From the NCBI GenBank assembly GCA_947498775.1, contig CANMLL010000010.1, positions 172,706-236,705 of the forward strand: a stretch of DNA of 64,000 nt. The letters run 5' to 3'. The notes beneath the pieces were generated by a model. The model made no database searches and had not been told where the DNA came from. It saw nothing but the letters and a program-made list of their open reading frames with translations. The translations under genes and the position numbers were made by a program. This DNA comes from an uncultured Aquimarina sp. (GTDB lineage Bacteria; Bacteroidota; Bacteroidia; Flavobacteriales; Flavobacteriaceae). This document shows positions 54,662-63,770 of this stretch, in pieces; the stretch's first letter is position 1; each line of letters starts with the position of its first letter.

Positions 54662-55048
54662 ATGGATACTTCTATTTTTTTAGCAAAGTTTTGGGGTTGG
54701 TACCTTATTATATTTTTCTTCATATTAAGTTTTAACCCAACCAGGATTAAACAAATTTTTGAAGATCTGAAAGATCAAAAGTTTGTAATAATCACCTCTT
54801 TTGTTGCCATCATTGTTGGGTTGCTCAATATCCTTGCTCATAATATATGGGAACCCAACTGGAAGTTTATTATCACCATCATTGGTTGGATTTCGTTAGG
54901 AATAGGCCTAAACCTTTTCATTTTTCCGACGGGAACAGTAAAGTGGCTGGAGTTTATCAATATAAAACTAGTGCAGGTACTTTATGTATTGTTGTTTTTA
55001 ACAGGAATGTTCCTGCTGAATGCTGCTTATGATCTTGTACCTTATTAA
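54662..55048 (+). CDS. Small membrane protein, function unknown
   Basis: This 128-residue protein has four hydrophobic helices (GWYLIIFFFILSF, FVIITSFVAIIVGLLNILAH, WKFIITIIGWISLGIGLNLFIF, VQVLYVLLFLTGMFLL). No family is assigned. It lies 18 bp before the PEP synthase gene on the same strand, so it may share its transcript. Confidence 0.7.
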   Translation: MDTSIFLAKFWGWYLIIFFFILSFNPTRIKQIFEDLKDQKFVIITSFVAIIVGLLNILAHNIWEPNWKFIITIIGWISLGIGLNLFIFPTGTVKWLEFINIKLVQVLYVLLFLTGMFLLNAAYDLVPY

Positions 55049-55066
55049 TTATTAAAACCTAAAGTG

Positions 55067-57454
55067 ATGGATACATTCATCAAAAAATTTAAAGAAATAA
55101 TGATTAACGATATACCCATAGTTGGAGGTAAAAATGCTTCTCTGGGCGAAATGTATAATCAATTATCCTCTAAAGGAGTTCGAATTCCAAATGGGTTTGC
55201 AACTACGGCTGAAGCTTTTTGGTTGTTTCTTAAAGAAAATTGTCTCGAGGAACCCTTACAGCATCTTTTAAAAGGTTTGGACAGAAAGAACTTTTCGAAC
55301 CTTAATGAAATCAGTTCCGTTGCAAGGCAGCTTATCCTGGAGGGAACGTTATCTGATGCTTTTTCAGAAGCCATTATTGATTCTTATAAGGATCTGGGTT
55401 CTGATCATGATATTGCAGTGGCGGTACGAAGCAGTGCTACTGCCGAGGATTTACCCGAAGCCAGTTTTGCAGGTCAGCACGATACATTTTTGAATGTAAA
55501 AGGAAATACGGCACTACTCAAAGCCGTAAAAGAGTGTTTTGCTTCGCTATATACTAACCGCGCCATAAAATATCGCGAAGACAAGGGGTTTGTGCACCAC
55601 GAAATAGCACTATCTGTGGGCATACAAAAAATGGTGCGATCTGATAAAGGGTGCTCGGGAGTAGGGTTTACCATAGAACCCGAATCTGGGTTCAAAGATA
55701 TTATTCATTTATCGGGAGTATGGGGTCTAGGAGAAAACATAGTGCAAGGAACTATTAATCCCGATGAGTTTTATGTGTTTAAACCTACTTTGATCCGGGA
55801 CAAAAACGCAATTGTACAAAAGAAACTTGGCGACAAAGAAAAAACAATGATCTATTCAGAGTCTGATAGGCACTCATCAACAGTAAATATAGATACCGAA
55901 GTATCAAAACAGAAACAGTTTGTGTTACTAGATGAAGAAATCACTGTGTTGGCCAAATGGGCATTAGAAATTGAGAAGCATTATCAAAAACCAATGGATA
56001 TCGAATGGGCCAAAGATGGCATTACTAATGAACTCTTTATCACTCAGGCACGACCCGAGACCGTACATCATGCAAAAGATAAGAATGTACACATCGAGTA
56101 TACATTAAAAGAACGTAGCGAAGTATTAGCCGTCGGAAACGCGATCGGTTCTAAAATAACTAGAGGAACAGCAAAAATACTCGAATCTCCCAAGGATTCT
56201 CATAAATTGCACGAGGGTGATATCATTGTTACCGATGTTACCAGCCCAGATTGGGACCCTTTACTCAAAAAAGCGGGGGCTATTGTTACCAATCGAGGAG
56301 GAAGAACCAGCCATGCAGCTATCGTAGCAAGAGAGTTGGGTGTACCGGCAATTGTAGGAACCAATAGTGCTACCAGAGGCATCAAAGACGGGCAAACGAT
56401 TACAGTTTCATGTGCAGAGGGTAAAACCGGCTATGTGTATGATGGAGCACTGGAGTTTATAGAAGAAAAGATAAACTTTGGCCGTATCAAAATGCCCAAG
56501 ATCGAAGCAAAAATGATTCTTTCGGATCCCGAAAAAGCATTTCATTTTTCTTTCTACCCAAATGATGGTATTGGATTATTGCGAATGGAATTTATCATTA
56601 CTCATGCTATCAAAATACATCCTATGGCATTAGTGAGATATGAAGAAATAGAAGACTTCAAGATCAAAAATGAAATTGAAGTACTAACCAAAGAGTACCA
56701 CAATAAAAAAGATTATTTTGTAGATAAACTTTCTCAGGGAATTGCCACTATGGCGGCTGCTTTTTATCCAAAAGAAGTAATCGTAAGAATGAGTGATTTT
56801 AAAACCAATGAATATGCAAATCTTATTGGCGGAGCTCAGTTCGAGCCCAACGAAGAAAACCCAATGTTAGGTTTTAGAGGAGCCGCAAGGTACTATAGTG
56901 ATGCCTATAAAGATGGTTTTCAACTAGAATGCGCAGCCCTTAAAAAGGTGCGAGACGATATGGGATTAACCAACGTAAAAGTGATGATACCCTTTTGTAG
57001 AACAGTAGAAGAAGGTAAAAAAGTAATTCAAATAATGGCTAATAATGGGTTGAAGCAAGGAGCAAACGGACTAGAGATTTATGTAATGTCTGAAATCCCA
57101 AGCAATGTAATGATGGCCAAAGAATTTGCAGAGATTTTTGATGGGTTTTCTATAGGCTCTAATGATCTTACGCAACTCACCCTGGGTATCGATAGAGATT
57201 CTGAAATTATGTCTTCAGTTTTTGATGAAAATGACCCTGCCACCAAAAAAATGATTGCCCTGGCAATCGAAAAAGCCAATTATTCGGGTAAAAAGATTGG
57301 ATTATGTGGGCAAGCACCCAGTGATTTTGAAGAATATGCTGCTTTTTTGGTAAATGCTGGTATCGACAGTATCTCATTTAATCCCGATGCACTATTAAAA
57401 GGAATAGAAAATATTAATAAAGCAGAGTCACGTAGAACAGCCATAGCCAATTAA
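55067..57454 (+). CDS. ppsA: Phosphoenolpyruvate synthase
   Basis: This enzyme of about 795 residues makes PEP from pyruvate and ATP (AMP and phosphate released). The ATP-grasp nucleotide domain (VGGKNASLGEMYNQL, VRSSATAEDLPEASFAGQ) is followed by the phosphohistidine domain with GGRTSHAAIVARELG (His near residue 415) and the PEP/pyruvate barrel with FSIGSNDLTQLTLG and the cysteine in IGLCGQAPSD. ATG at 55067 follows a GTG at 55064. It lies upstream of a flavodoxin-like protein and a hibernation factor. Confidence 0.93.
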   Translation: MDTFIKKFKEIMINDIPIVGGKNASLGEMYNQLSSKGVRIPNGFATTAEAFWLFLKENCLEEPLQHLLKGLDRKNFSNLNEISSVARQLILEGTLSDAFSEAIIDSYKDLGSDHDIAVAVRSSATAEDLPEASFAGQHDTFLNVKGNTALLKAVKECFASLYTNRAIKYREDKGFVHHEIALSVGIQKMVRSDKGCSGVGFTIEPESGFKDIIHLSGVWGLGENIVQGTINPDEFYVFKPTLIRDKNAIVQKKLGDKEKTMIYSESDRHSSTVNIDTEVSKQKQFVLLDEEITVLAKWALEIEKHYQKPMDIEWAKDGITNELFITQARPETVHHAKDKNVHIEYTLKERSEVLAVGNAIGSKITRGTAKILESPKDSHKLHEGDIIVTDVTSPDWDPLLKKAGAIVTNRGGRTSHAAIVARELGVPAIVGTNSATRGIKDGQTITVSCAEGKTGYVYDGALEFIEEKINFGRIKMPKIEAKMILSDPEKAFHFSFYPNDGIGLLRMEFIITHAIKIHPMALVRYEEIEDFKIKNEIEVLTKEYHNKKDYFVDKLSQGIATMAAAFYPKEVIVRMSDFKTNEYANLIGGAQFEPNEENPMLGFRGAARYYSDAYKDGFQLECAALKKVRDDMGLTNVKVMIPFCRTVEEGKKVIQIMANNGLKQGANGLEIYVMSEIPSNVMMAKEFAEIFDGFSIGSNDLTQLTLGIDRDSEIMSSVFDENDPATKKMIALAIEKANYSGKKIGLCGQAPSDFEEYAAFLVNAGIDSISFNPDALLKGIENINKAESRRTAIAN

Positions 57455-57490
57455 AGTAACTTATGGATACACCTAAATTATGTGATACTA

Positions 57491-58084
57491 ATGAAAAGAA
57501 TGAAGAGAGCAATGACAGCGATATTAGTAGTATTGGCCATGACCATAATTATCTGGGTAGTACTTTCGGTTGTGGTAGCAAAAACAGGCCCCGAAAAAAT
57601 AGCTACAATAGGAGAAAATGGTGATCTCAAAGCCCTTATCGTATATGATCCCGATCCTATTTACAACCTGGACGAAAAAATAAGTATTGCCTTTGCCGAA
57701 GGGCTAGGCGAGAATGGATGGGAATCCAAAGTAGCCACCGTTGCAGCTGCAGTAAAGATCAAACAATCTTTTGATCTGTATGTATTTTGTGCCAATACCT
57801 ATAATTGGGCTCCAGATAAGGCAATACGTAATTATATCAATAACAATAATGACCTCGAGGGGAAAAAAGTAGTTGCCATTACTCTGGGTAGTGGCGCTAC
57901 CAAAAGATCGCAACGCTTGCTAGAGAGGTTGATCACAAAAAAGCAAGGGGTATTAATCGATTCGAGATCTTTTTGGCTTATGAAACCCAATGACGAGTTA
58001 GAAACCAAAAGATCAAATAGAAAGATCGCCCTTGAAATGGCAAATGATTTTGGAAAGAAAACAGCAGAAAATATTAATAACTAA
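57491..58084 (+). CDS. Membrane-anchored flavodoxin-fold protein
   Basis: This protein of about 197 residues has one N-terminal membrane helix (MTAILVVLAMTIIIWVVLSVVV) and a flavodoxin-like alpha/beta domain with strands LKALIVYDPD, FDLYVFCANTYN and KKVVAITLGSG. The usual FMN phosphate loop (S/T-x-T-G-x-T) is replaced by YDPDPIYNLDEK, so FMN binding is doubtful. It lies between ppsA and the hibernation factor with gaps of about 36 bp. Confidence 0.66.
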   Translation: MKRMKRAMTAILVVLAMTIIIWVVLSVVVAKTGPEKIATIGENGDLKALIVYDPDPIYNLDEKISIAFAEGLGENGWESKVATVAAAVKIKQSFDLYVFCANTYNWAPDKAIRNYINNNNDLEGKKVVAITLGSGATKRSQRLLERLITKKQGVLIDSRSFWLMKPNDELETKRSNRKIALEMANDFGKKTAENINN

Positions 58085-58117
58085 AATGAATATCAAAATT
58101 TAAAAAAAAGTAATTAT

Positions 58118-58420
58118 ATGAAAACTAATATTCAATTTGTACAAATGCCAACGAGTGAAACGATGGAGAGCTATGTACACGAAAAACTAGATAAATTTTA
58201 CAAAAAATATGATTGGATAATCAAATCTGATGTGTTCTTTAAAAAAGAAAACGACCCAAAAGGAAAAGGAAAGATTTGTGATGTAGAGTTAAGTGTCCCC
58301 GGACCAAAAATATATGCAACTTCTAATGAAAAGAATTTTGAGCTGGCTTTTAAGGAAACCCTGAGTGATCTGGAGAGACAACTCAAAAAACGCAAGCAAG
58401 AAATGAAGCCTTACATGTAG
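58118..58420 (+). CDS. Short HPF/RaiA-type ribosome hibernation factor
   Basis: This 100-residue protein fits the short hibernation-promoting factor fold (beta-alpha-beta-beta-beta-alpha): NIQFVQMPTSETMESYVHEKL, DVFFKKENDPKGKGKICDVELSVP, then NEKNFELAFKETLSDLERQLKKRKQ, whose basic final helix suits 30S binding. It lacks the long C-terminal dimerisation domain. Its place behind ppsA suggests control with a low-energy or gluconeogenic response. Confidence 0.85.
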   Translation: MKTNIQFVQMPTSETMESYVHEKLDKFYKKYDWIIKSDVFFKKENDPKGKGKICDVELSVPGPKIYATSNEKNFELAFKETLSDLERQLKKRKQEMKPYM

Positions 58421-58550
58421 AAGAAGTATCAATTAGTTTTGAAATTTTAACATACAAAAAGGCTAAAACTGATATTTGTCATATTTTTCGCATCATTAAT
58501 ATACTATCTTGCTAGCGTAGTTAAAAAATGATTCTTTGTTTTGTATTAAT

Positions 58551-58615
58551 TAAGTTCAACTTGCTATCTTGAAATTCGTCCTCAGGAAGACTTTCAAGAT
58601 AGCAAGTTGAACTTA
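58551..58615. repeat. Long perfect inverted repeat (24-bp arms)
   Basis: Arms 58551-58574 and 58592-58615 are perfectly complementary (core TTCAACTTGCTATCTTGAAA). The 17-nt loop holds a further short pairing TCCT-C-AGGA. There is no T-tract, so it is unlike a simple terminator. An 11-bp match to its core (CAAGATAGCAA) recurs at 62816 beside degraded insertion sequences. Confidence 0.7.
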
Positions 58616-58802
58616 TTCCGTTGTAAAATGGGATTTAGTACTATACCACTTAGTTAAAAAACTGGTTTTTACGATAGCAATGTGGTAGAAACCGAATCGG
58701 AGAAATTGGATATGTTTTTTAGGAAAATTATCTGATTTTGGATATCTCACGATTGAAGATTGAAGAGTATCGTACTACAAAATACAATTAATTTCTTCGA
58801 AG

Positions 58803-58837
58803 GAAACAGGTAGGTGAAGGTCTACCTGTTTCTATTT
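58803..58837 (+). terminator. Terminator-like hairpin
   Basis: GAAACAGGTAG (58803-58813) and CTACCTGTTTC (58822-58832) pair perfectly over 11 bp round an 8-nt loop and are followed by TATTTTAT. It could end the hibernation-factor transcript or an unseen small RNA. Confidence 0.55.
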
Positions 58838-59017
58838 TATACATTCGACCTCTAGATAGATACCTAAAGCTCTTTAATACATGCTAGGCAAAATTTTTCT
58901 TCAGGGAATTTAATAGTACTAAGACAACTGTTGTTAATCACAAGTTTACTAATGTAGTGATACTATAATACGTTAATAAAACGTACATTTGAGATATAAA
59001 TTACCTAATTAAAAACA

Positions 59018-60499
59018 ATGGTCTCACTTAAACAACTCGCCTGGGCGTGTCTATTTGCGGTATGCTCTTTTTCTTGTAAGACATCTAACGACAACAATAC
59101 GATAACCTATGACGACTTGATAAAAGAGTTTAAAACTCTTGGGATCGCTACAGGTAATTTATTGGTTTATAAGAATGGCCAAATTGTGCATCAAAGCGCA
59201 AATGGGCTACGTAGCATCGACCCCCTAGATAGTTTGGATGTAAGATCCCAATTTCGTTTAGCTTCAGTGAGCAAGCAGTTTACGGGGATGTCTATTATGA
59301 AATTAAAAGAATCCGGAAAACTAGATTATGATCAAAAAGTGAATAGCATTCTTTCAGACTTTCCATACGATAACATTTCGGTTAGGCATTTGCTGCATCA
59401 CGTTTCGGGCTTAGAGGACTATGAGCGTATGATGCATGAGCATTGGCAATCTAATGATACCACCGGAACAGAAACCATCGGCAATACTAAGATTATGAAG
59501 CTGTTTTACGAGCGTAATCCCAAACTGCGCTTTGCACCTGGCGAGAAGTACGAATATAGCAATACAGGGTATTTGGTGCTGGCTTCGATTGTAGAAAAGA
59601 TCTCGGATCAACATTTAAGGGAGTTTCTTAAAGAAAACATCTTTGACCCTATAGGTATGAATAATACAGTACTTTACTCGTATCAGGTAGCACCAGATCC
59701 GACTATGCCAAATCGGGTTTTTGGATATAACACAGCACTCAATCAGGTCGATTTTATAGCTAATGATTATCACCTGGTCAATGATGTGAGAGGCGATGGT
59801 GGTATCTATTCTACAGTAGAGGATCTGTTTAAATGGAACATGGCTTTGGTCAATAATACCATTATTTCCAAGGAGTATTTAGACGAAGCATTTACCTCGG
59901 GGGTATTAAACAATGGAGAAGAAACAGGATATGGCTTTGGTTTGCAATTGAATTCGGATTCTTCAAAGAAAGAAGTGTTCCATTCTGGCGGATGGGTGGG
60001 TTTTAGAACCTTCTTATTAAACGATTTGGAGACAAAAAGTGGTTTGGTATTGCTCACTAATAGTAACAACGAGAACTTCTTTGATATCCTTAACGGAGCC
60101 ACTAATATTCTTACCAATAAACCTGTGAAGTTGCCAAAACGAGCATTGCACAAAGAAATGGCTCAAAAGATCATAGGAGAAAATATTGAAAGTGGCATAG
60201 ACCATTATCATGCTAAGAAATTAGATACGGTCACTTACAATATTTCTGAAGACGCCATAAATGTGTTAGGCTATCAATTACTAGGCAATGATCATTTAGA
60301 GGAAGCCCTGAAGATATTTGAGCTTAATGTAAAAGAACATTCAAATTCGGCTAATACCTACGACAGTTATGGTGATGCCTTGCTGGCAAAAGGAGATTCG
60401 CTTAAAGCGTTAAATAATTTTAAAAAATGCTATCAAATGGATTCTACCCTTACGTATGCCAAGGATAAAGCCGAAAAACTAGAAGCAGCATTGAAGTAA
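59018..60499 (+). CDS. Serine beta-lactamase-like hydrolase (class C/S12 family) lipoprotein with TPR-like tail
   Basis: This 493-residue protein has a lipoprotein leader (CSFSC, Cys20). The penicillin-binding-protein fold shows the catalytic SVSK (Ser83 to Lys86), the YSN motif in KYEYSNTGYLVL and HSGG in VFHSGGWVGF in place of KTG. After about residue 400 there is a helical repeat region (LGNDHLEEALKIFELN, AKGDSLKALNNFKKCYQMD) like TPR repeats. Such proteins are usually esterases or D-amino-acid peptidases rather than resistance enzymes; the substrate is unknown. It stands alone after a 600-bp gap. Confidence 0.85.
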   Translation: MVSLKQLAWACLFAVCSFSCKTSNDNNTITYDDLIKEFKTLGIATGNLLVYKNGQIVHQSANGLRSIDPLDSLDVRSQFRLASVSKQFTGMSIMKLKESGKLDYDQKVNSILSDFPYDNISVRHLLHHVSGLEDYERMMHEHWQSNDTTGTETIGNTKIMKLFYERNPKLRFAPGEKYEYSNTGYLVLASIVEKISDQHLREFLKENIFDPIGMNNTVLYSYQVAPDPTMPNRVFGYNTALNQVDFIANDYHLVNDVRGDGGIYSTVEDLFKWNMALVNNTIISKEYLDEAFTSGVLNNGEETGYGFGLQLNSDSSKKEVFHSGGWVGFRTFLLNDLETKSGLVLLTNSNNENFFDILNGATNILTNKPVKLPKRALHKEMAQKIIGENIESGIDHYHAKKLDTVTYNISEDAINVLGYQLLGNDHLEEALKIFELNVKEHSNSANTYDSYGDALLAKGDSLKALNNFKKCYQMDSTLTYAKDKAEKLEAALK

Positions 60500-60548
60500 T
60501 TACTGTGTTTATGGTGATGGTGTTTAATGTATTTCTGAAATCTCTATA

Positions 60549-60579
60549 AAAACAAGAGCATTGCAAAGCTCGGTGTTTT
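60549..60579 (+). terminator. Probable rho-independent terminator
   Basis: AAAACA-A-GAGC pairs with GCTC-GG-TGTTTT round a short loop (arms 60549-60559 and 60568-60579), ending in TTTT. It lies 50 bp after the serine-hydrolase stop and fits its terminator. Confidence 0.5.
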
Positions 60580-60630
60580 CTCTAAATTGTAGATACAACA
60601 TTCATTTATTTCAGCTTCAAAATCACGGCT

Positions 60631-60715
60631 AAGGCATCAAATAGGCTATTTAAGACTAAACTATTGTTCGCAAAAAGCAGTGCTTAGATGTATTTTAATC
60701 AATCTTTTGCTTTTT
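60631..60715 (+). mobile_element. Degraded insertion-sequence 3' end (copy A)
   Basis: AGGCATCAAATAGGCTATTTAAG and GCAAAAAGCAGTGCTTAGAT, shown here only as landmarks starting at 60632 and 60670, recur with small changes at 63107 and about 63167. The second copy follows a frame that resembles a transposase C-terminus, so this is probably the remnant 3' end of the same element. Confidence 0.45.
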
Positions 60716-60743
60716 ATACCAATTCTGTTGTAAAAATACCCAC

Positions 60744-61943
60744 TTAAAATTGCTCCTTTTGCCCAAGTTGAAATTTAAATTTTGTATTGTTTCCTGAAGT
60801 ATCTGTAGCAATTATTATAATCATTATCGGGTCTTTTGACTTCCAAGTACCTGAAAAAGATAGATTATTAGAATCAAATTTAATCCATTCAGGTAATTCA
60901 AGATTATTTTCCAGATATGCTTTATAAGATAAATTTTGATCATCTACATCTTTGAATAAATCATTTGGAAGTTGTAATTGAATTTGTTCATTTTGTTGTA
61001 TAGTGTATTTAATTTCAGTATTATATGGATAAGGCTTAAAGATGGATTTAGTATTTACCCAATAGATATCAGATTCATAAACATCTTTACCTTTTTCTTT
61101 AATGATACTCGTTCTACTAAAAAACAAAAATTTATTATCTGATGATATAAATGGTCTTTGTTCAAATTCTTTACTATTTATCTTAGTGTTCAATCTTTTG
61201 GGAATTGTCCATGAACTATCCTTGGTCCGATAGCTTATATATAAATCGTGCTTTGACTTAAATTCTTTTTTCCACGCTTGGATTATGATATAATTTTCAT
61301 CAGGAGATAAGAACAAACTTTCTTCATCAAAAATAGAGCTTAATTCGTCTATTTTTTGAATTGTTTTATAACCATCAGATTCAAGTTTAGAATAATAAAT
61401 ATCTCCACAGCATTGGTTTTGGTCGTTTCGATTCGATGTAAAATAAAAAGAACCACTTTTTGCTATACCATGTCCCGCCTCTCTCGACTTTGAATTAAAT
61501 ATAGAATCTAAAGGCTTGGGCGCTATAATTTTATTATTAAGATATTTAGCAATCCATAAGTCTGTTTCATATTTTTCATTGGATTTGGCAAAATAAAATT
61601 CATCTCCGGTAGGAGAGAACATTGGGAAAAATGTATTAGTGTTATTAGGGAGCACTGTTTTATCGGGAGAAGACCATTTTTTATTTATGAAGTTCATTAG
61701 GTAGATACATGTCTCTTCAGGTTTAGAATCATGAGCAACTCCAAAAGCAATACTTTTTCCATTTGGAGAAATTGTAATTCCCATTTCAAATCTACCTTTC
61801 TTGGATACAATATCTGCTCCAAAAATTTGAGGAATATCATTAGGTATTTCTTGAACCAAATCTTTGATATAATTGTCTTCTACATTTTTCTTAGTATTGC
61901 AAGAGAAGAATAATAGTAGGATTATTAGAAAATATTTTATCAT
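60744..61943 (-). CDS. PD40/TolB-like beta-propeller lipoprotein
   Basis: This 399-residue lipoprotein has a leader ending LLFFSC (Cys15). It contains PD40-type propeller repeats: GITISPNGKSIAFGVAHD, FPMFSPTGDEFYFAKSN, SLFLSPDENYIIIQAW and PFISSDNKFLFFSRT. A C-terminal beta domain follows (about 310-395). No enzyme motif is seen, and the role is unknown; similar proteins bind peptides or glycans. It lies between two degraded insertion-sequence ends, together with the ASCH-domain gene. Confidence 0.75.
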   Translation of the reverse strand: MIKYFLIILLLFFSCNTKKNVEDNYIKDLVQEIPNDIPQIFGADIVSKKGRFEMGITISPNGKSIAFGVAHDSKPEETCIYLMNFINKKWSSPDKTVLPNNTNTFFPMFSPTGDEFYFAKSNEKYETDLWIAKYLNNKIIAPKPLDSIFNSKSREAGHGIAKSGSFYFTSNRNDQNQCCGDIYYSKLESDGYKTIQKIDELSSIFDEESLFLSPDENYIIIQAWKKEFKSKHDLYISYRTKDSSWTIPKRLNTKINSKEFEQRPFISSDNKFLFFSRTSIIKEKGKDVYESDIYWVNTKSIFKPYPYNTEIKYTIQQNEQIQLQLPNDLFKDVDDQNLSYKAYLENNLELPEWIKFDSNNLSFSGTWKSKDPIMIIIIATDTSGNNTKFKFQLGQKEQF

Positions 61944-62044
61944 TCAAATTATTATTGGATTATTTTTTTAGTGTTAGGTAATATTTCTTGTATCATGCTT
62001 TTGTATCCCGAAGGATATCTATGCAATAGGACAAATTGTTGTTA

Positions 62045-62641
62045 TTAATACTTTTTTGTCCAAATTGTTTCAAATCTTTCGCAAACTATTAGCATTTCTT
62101 CAGTTGGTTTCTCTCCGCTTTCTTTCATTACATTCGCAAAAAACTGCCAATGCGCTTTTTTCCATTTTTTCAGCGGTTCGATTTTCGTTCCAAGATCCAT
62201 TTCAGCGTATTCTTTGGAAATTTGATTGAAAGGGACTGTATCTACTTCTTTAATTTCAATAATTGCTTGTGCTTTTCCGTCAAAATCCGTTATTATTTGT
62301 TTTTTTCCAACTTTTGGTAAATCGGCATTATATTTCTGGTACAAAAAATACAATCCAGAAGAGGCTTTCTTTTTTCTATTCAGCGTTAATTCCGCTAATT
62401 GATTAGCATCTTTTTTATTATTATGAAAAAAATCAGATTCTGGCATTTCTTCGTTTTTGAATTCAGGATTTGATTTGGTGTAGTGTTTCCACATTTCATA
62501 AACGGATTTGTCAATTCCATTTTCCGTTTTTATTTCAGATTTTGTTTCAACTGTTACCTCAGTTTTTTGGTCGTTTTTACAACTGATTAAAATCAAAAAC
62601 AGAATAATTGCTAAATATCTCACAGTTTTTTGGTATGTCAC
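62045..62641 (-). CDS. ASCH-domain-like lipoprotein
   Basis: This 198-residue protein appears to start at GTG 62641 and has a lipobox LILISC (Cys21). The C-terminal half resembles an ASCH domain of the PUA-like fold: ITDFDGKAQAIIEIKEVD, VPFNQISKEYAEMDLG, KKWKKAHWQFF and LIVCERFETIW. ASCH proteins are normally cytoplasmic nucleic-acid-binding or amidohydrolase-like proteins, so a lipoprotein leader is unexpected. The function is unknown. It lies between insertion-sequence remnants and the propeller gene. Confidence 0.68.
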   Translation of the reverse strand: MTYQKTVRYLAIILFLILISCKNDQKTEVTVETKSEIKTENGIDKSVYEMWKHYTKSNPEFKNEEMPESDFFHNNKKDANQLAELTLNRKKKASSGLYFLYQKYNADLPKVGKKQIITDFDGKAQAIIEIKEVDTVPFNQISKEYAEMDLGTKIEPLKKWKKAHWQFFANVMKESGEKPTEEMLIVCERFETIWTKKY

Positions 62642-62674
62642 GTCTTAAAATACGGCTACAGTTAATATTAAAAT

Positions 62675-62767
62675 TTAAGCGGCATTAAGATGCACGTCAT
62701 TAGGTGTTTTATAGTCTAAAGATAAATGTAATCTTTTATTGTTATATGATTTGATTGCATTTTTTGG
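62675..62767 (-). mobile_element. IS3-family transposase C-terminal remnant
   Basis: The minus strand encodes NAIKSYNNKRLHLSLDY followed by KTPNDVHLNAA and a stop. This is the end of the IS3/IS150-type integrase-core transposase (conserved NxxRxHxSLxxxTP). Upstream the frame loses any match within a few residues, so only about 30 codons remain. Confidence 0.72.
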
Positions 62768-62929
62768 AGTAAGCACCAAAACCCGCATTAATTATGACCA
62801 TTGTGTCTTTTGCACAAGATAGCAAAAAGCTAACATTGATTTAATATGTCTGGGATATTGATTTGTTATCTTGAAGTGAAGATATATCAGGAGAAATTGT
62901 TCAATAGTTTCCGGCTTAGTGATTGTGGA

Positions 62930-63216
62930 GGGAAAGATAACTTCTACCGCAAGATCAATACTATAGGATTGGCTCAAGCAAACAAGTGTATGCATTTATC
63001 GGCTATTGCCTATAATCTAAAAAAGTACTTTAAATTTACTAGAAACACTATACAAAGTCAAGCAGGGGTGTTACTTTCATGTATTTTACCGTTGAAATTC
63101 TTTCTGAGGCATCAAATAAGCCGTTTAGAACATAGTTACATGCCTAAGATAATATACTATTGCTAACAAAAAGTAGTGCTTAGATCATCGATTTTCTAAT
63201 CAATCTCGTTCTTTTT
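62930..63216 (+). mobile_element. Degraded DDE transposase C-terminus and 3' end (copy B)
   Basis: The frame here reads KINTIGLAQANKCMHLSAI then AYNLKKYFKFTR, resembling the C-terminal end of IS1182-type DDE transposases (a GLxxANKxMxLxAxAYNLKKY pattern). The rest of the gene is missing. The 3' flank (63106-63216) recurs in altered form at 60631-60715. Confidence 0.6.
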
Positions 63217-63317
63217 AGAGGCTTTTGCAACAGTTACAACTGTGGTAGAGTGTTTTTTATTTATTTTTTAATTCAATTTTCCGTCTATCCAAATCCTTTG
63301 TTGTATGCTGTCTTTAT

Positions 63318-63770
63318 TTAATTTTCTAAATTAGCAACTAGCAACTTTAGTTTCATTAAATCTTTCTTTAATTCTTCTAAAGATTTTTTGGATTCATAAT
63401 CATCTTCTTTTCTGGGCTTATATGCTCCATCATAATCTTCTTTGAATTCGGATATATAATATTGAACTCCAATACCATAGGCTGATAAGTCAGTTATAGG
63501 GTAACTAGGAACTCCCGACTTAGAAATAATATCAATCACTTCTTTGGATAATAATTGACTTACACTAAAAGAACTACTTTTTGCATGGATTATTCCAGAT
63601 GTTTTTTTATCACTATACCCTATTGTTTGCAAAGTATTATTGTTTTTAAGAGAATATAAGATAGTAAGGTATAGATATCTCGCATCTCTATTTTCTGCGG
63701 AAGAACTTTTAAAGTTCATTTTTATAGACAAATTATCTGTATCTAAGATCGAATAATTAAGCATTTTCAC
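63318..63770 (-). CDS. Protein of unknown function, uncertain 5' end
   Basis: The GTG-started frame encodes 150 residues: a beta-rich part (RYLYLTILYSLKNN, GIGVQYYISEF) and a charged coiled-coil C-terminus (SLEELKKDLMKLKLLVANLE). The same frame stays open upstream to about 63934 and reads as a helical, lysine-rich segment (ANEYLNKNKKRIKFLEKEIE), but it has no ATG, GTG or TTG start. The gene is either longer with an odd start or has been broken near its beginning. No family is recognised. Confidence 0.45.
   Translation of the reverse strand: MKMLNYSILDTDNLSIKMNFKSSSAENRDARYLYLTILYSLKNNNTLQTIGYSDKKTSGIIHAKSSSFSVSQLLSKEVIDIISKSGVPSYPITDLSAYGIGVQYYISEFKEDYDGAYKPRKEDDYESKKSLEELKKDLMKLKLLVANLEN

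Larger units (their letters stand above)
58421..59017. other. Intergenic region with two strong hairpins
   Basis: No coding frame of weight is seen over almost 600 bp. It holds the 24-bp inverted repeat at 58551-58615 and the terminator-like stem at 58803-58832. A small RNA between them is possible but not shown. Confidence 0.5.

Noticed and set aside
59018..60499. Calling the serine hydrolase a resistance beta-lactamase
   Set aside because: HSGG instead of KTG, a lipoprotein anchor and a TPR-like tail fit esterase or peptidase relatives better.
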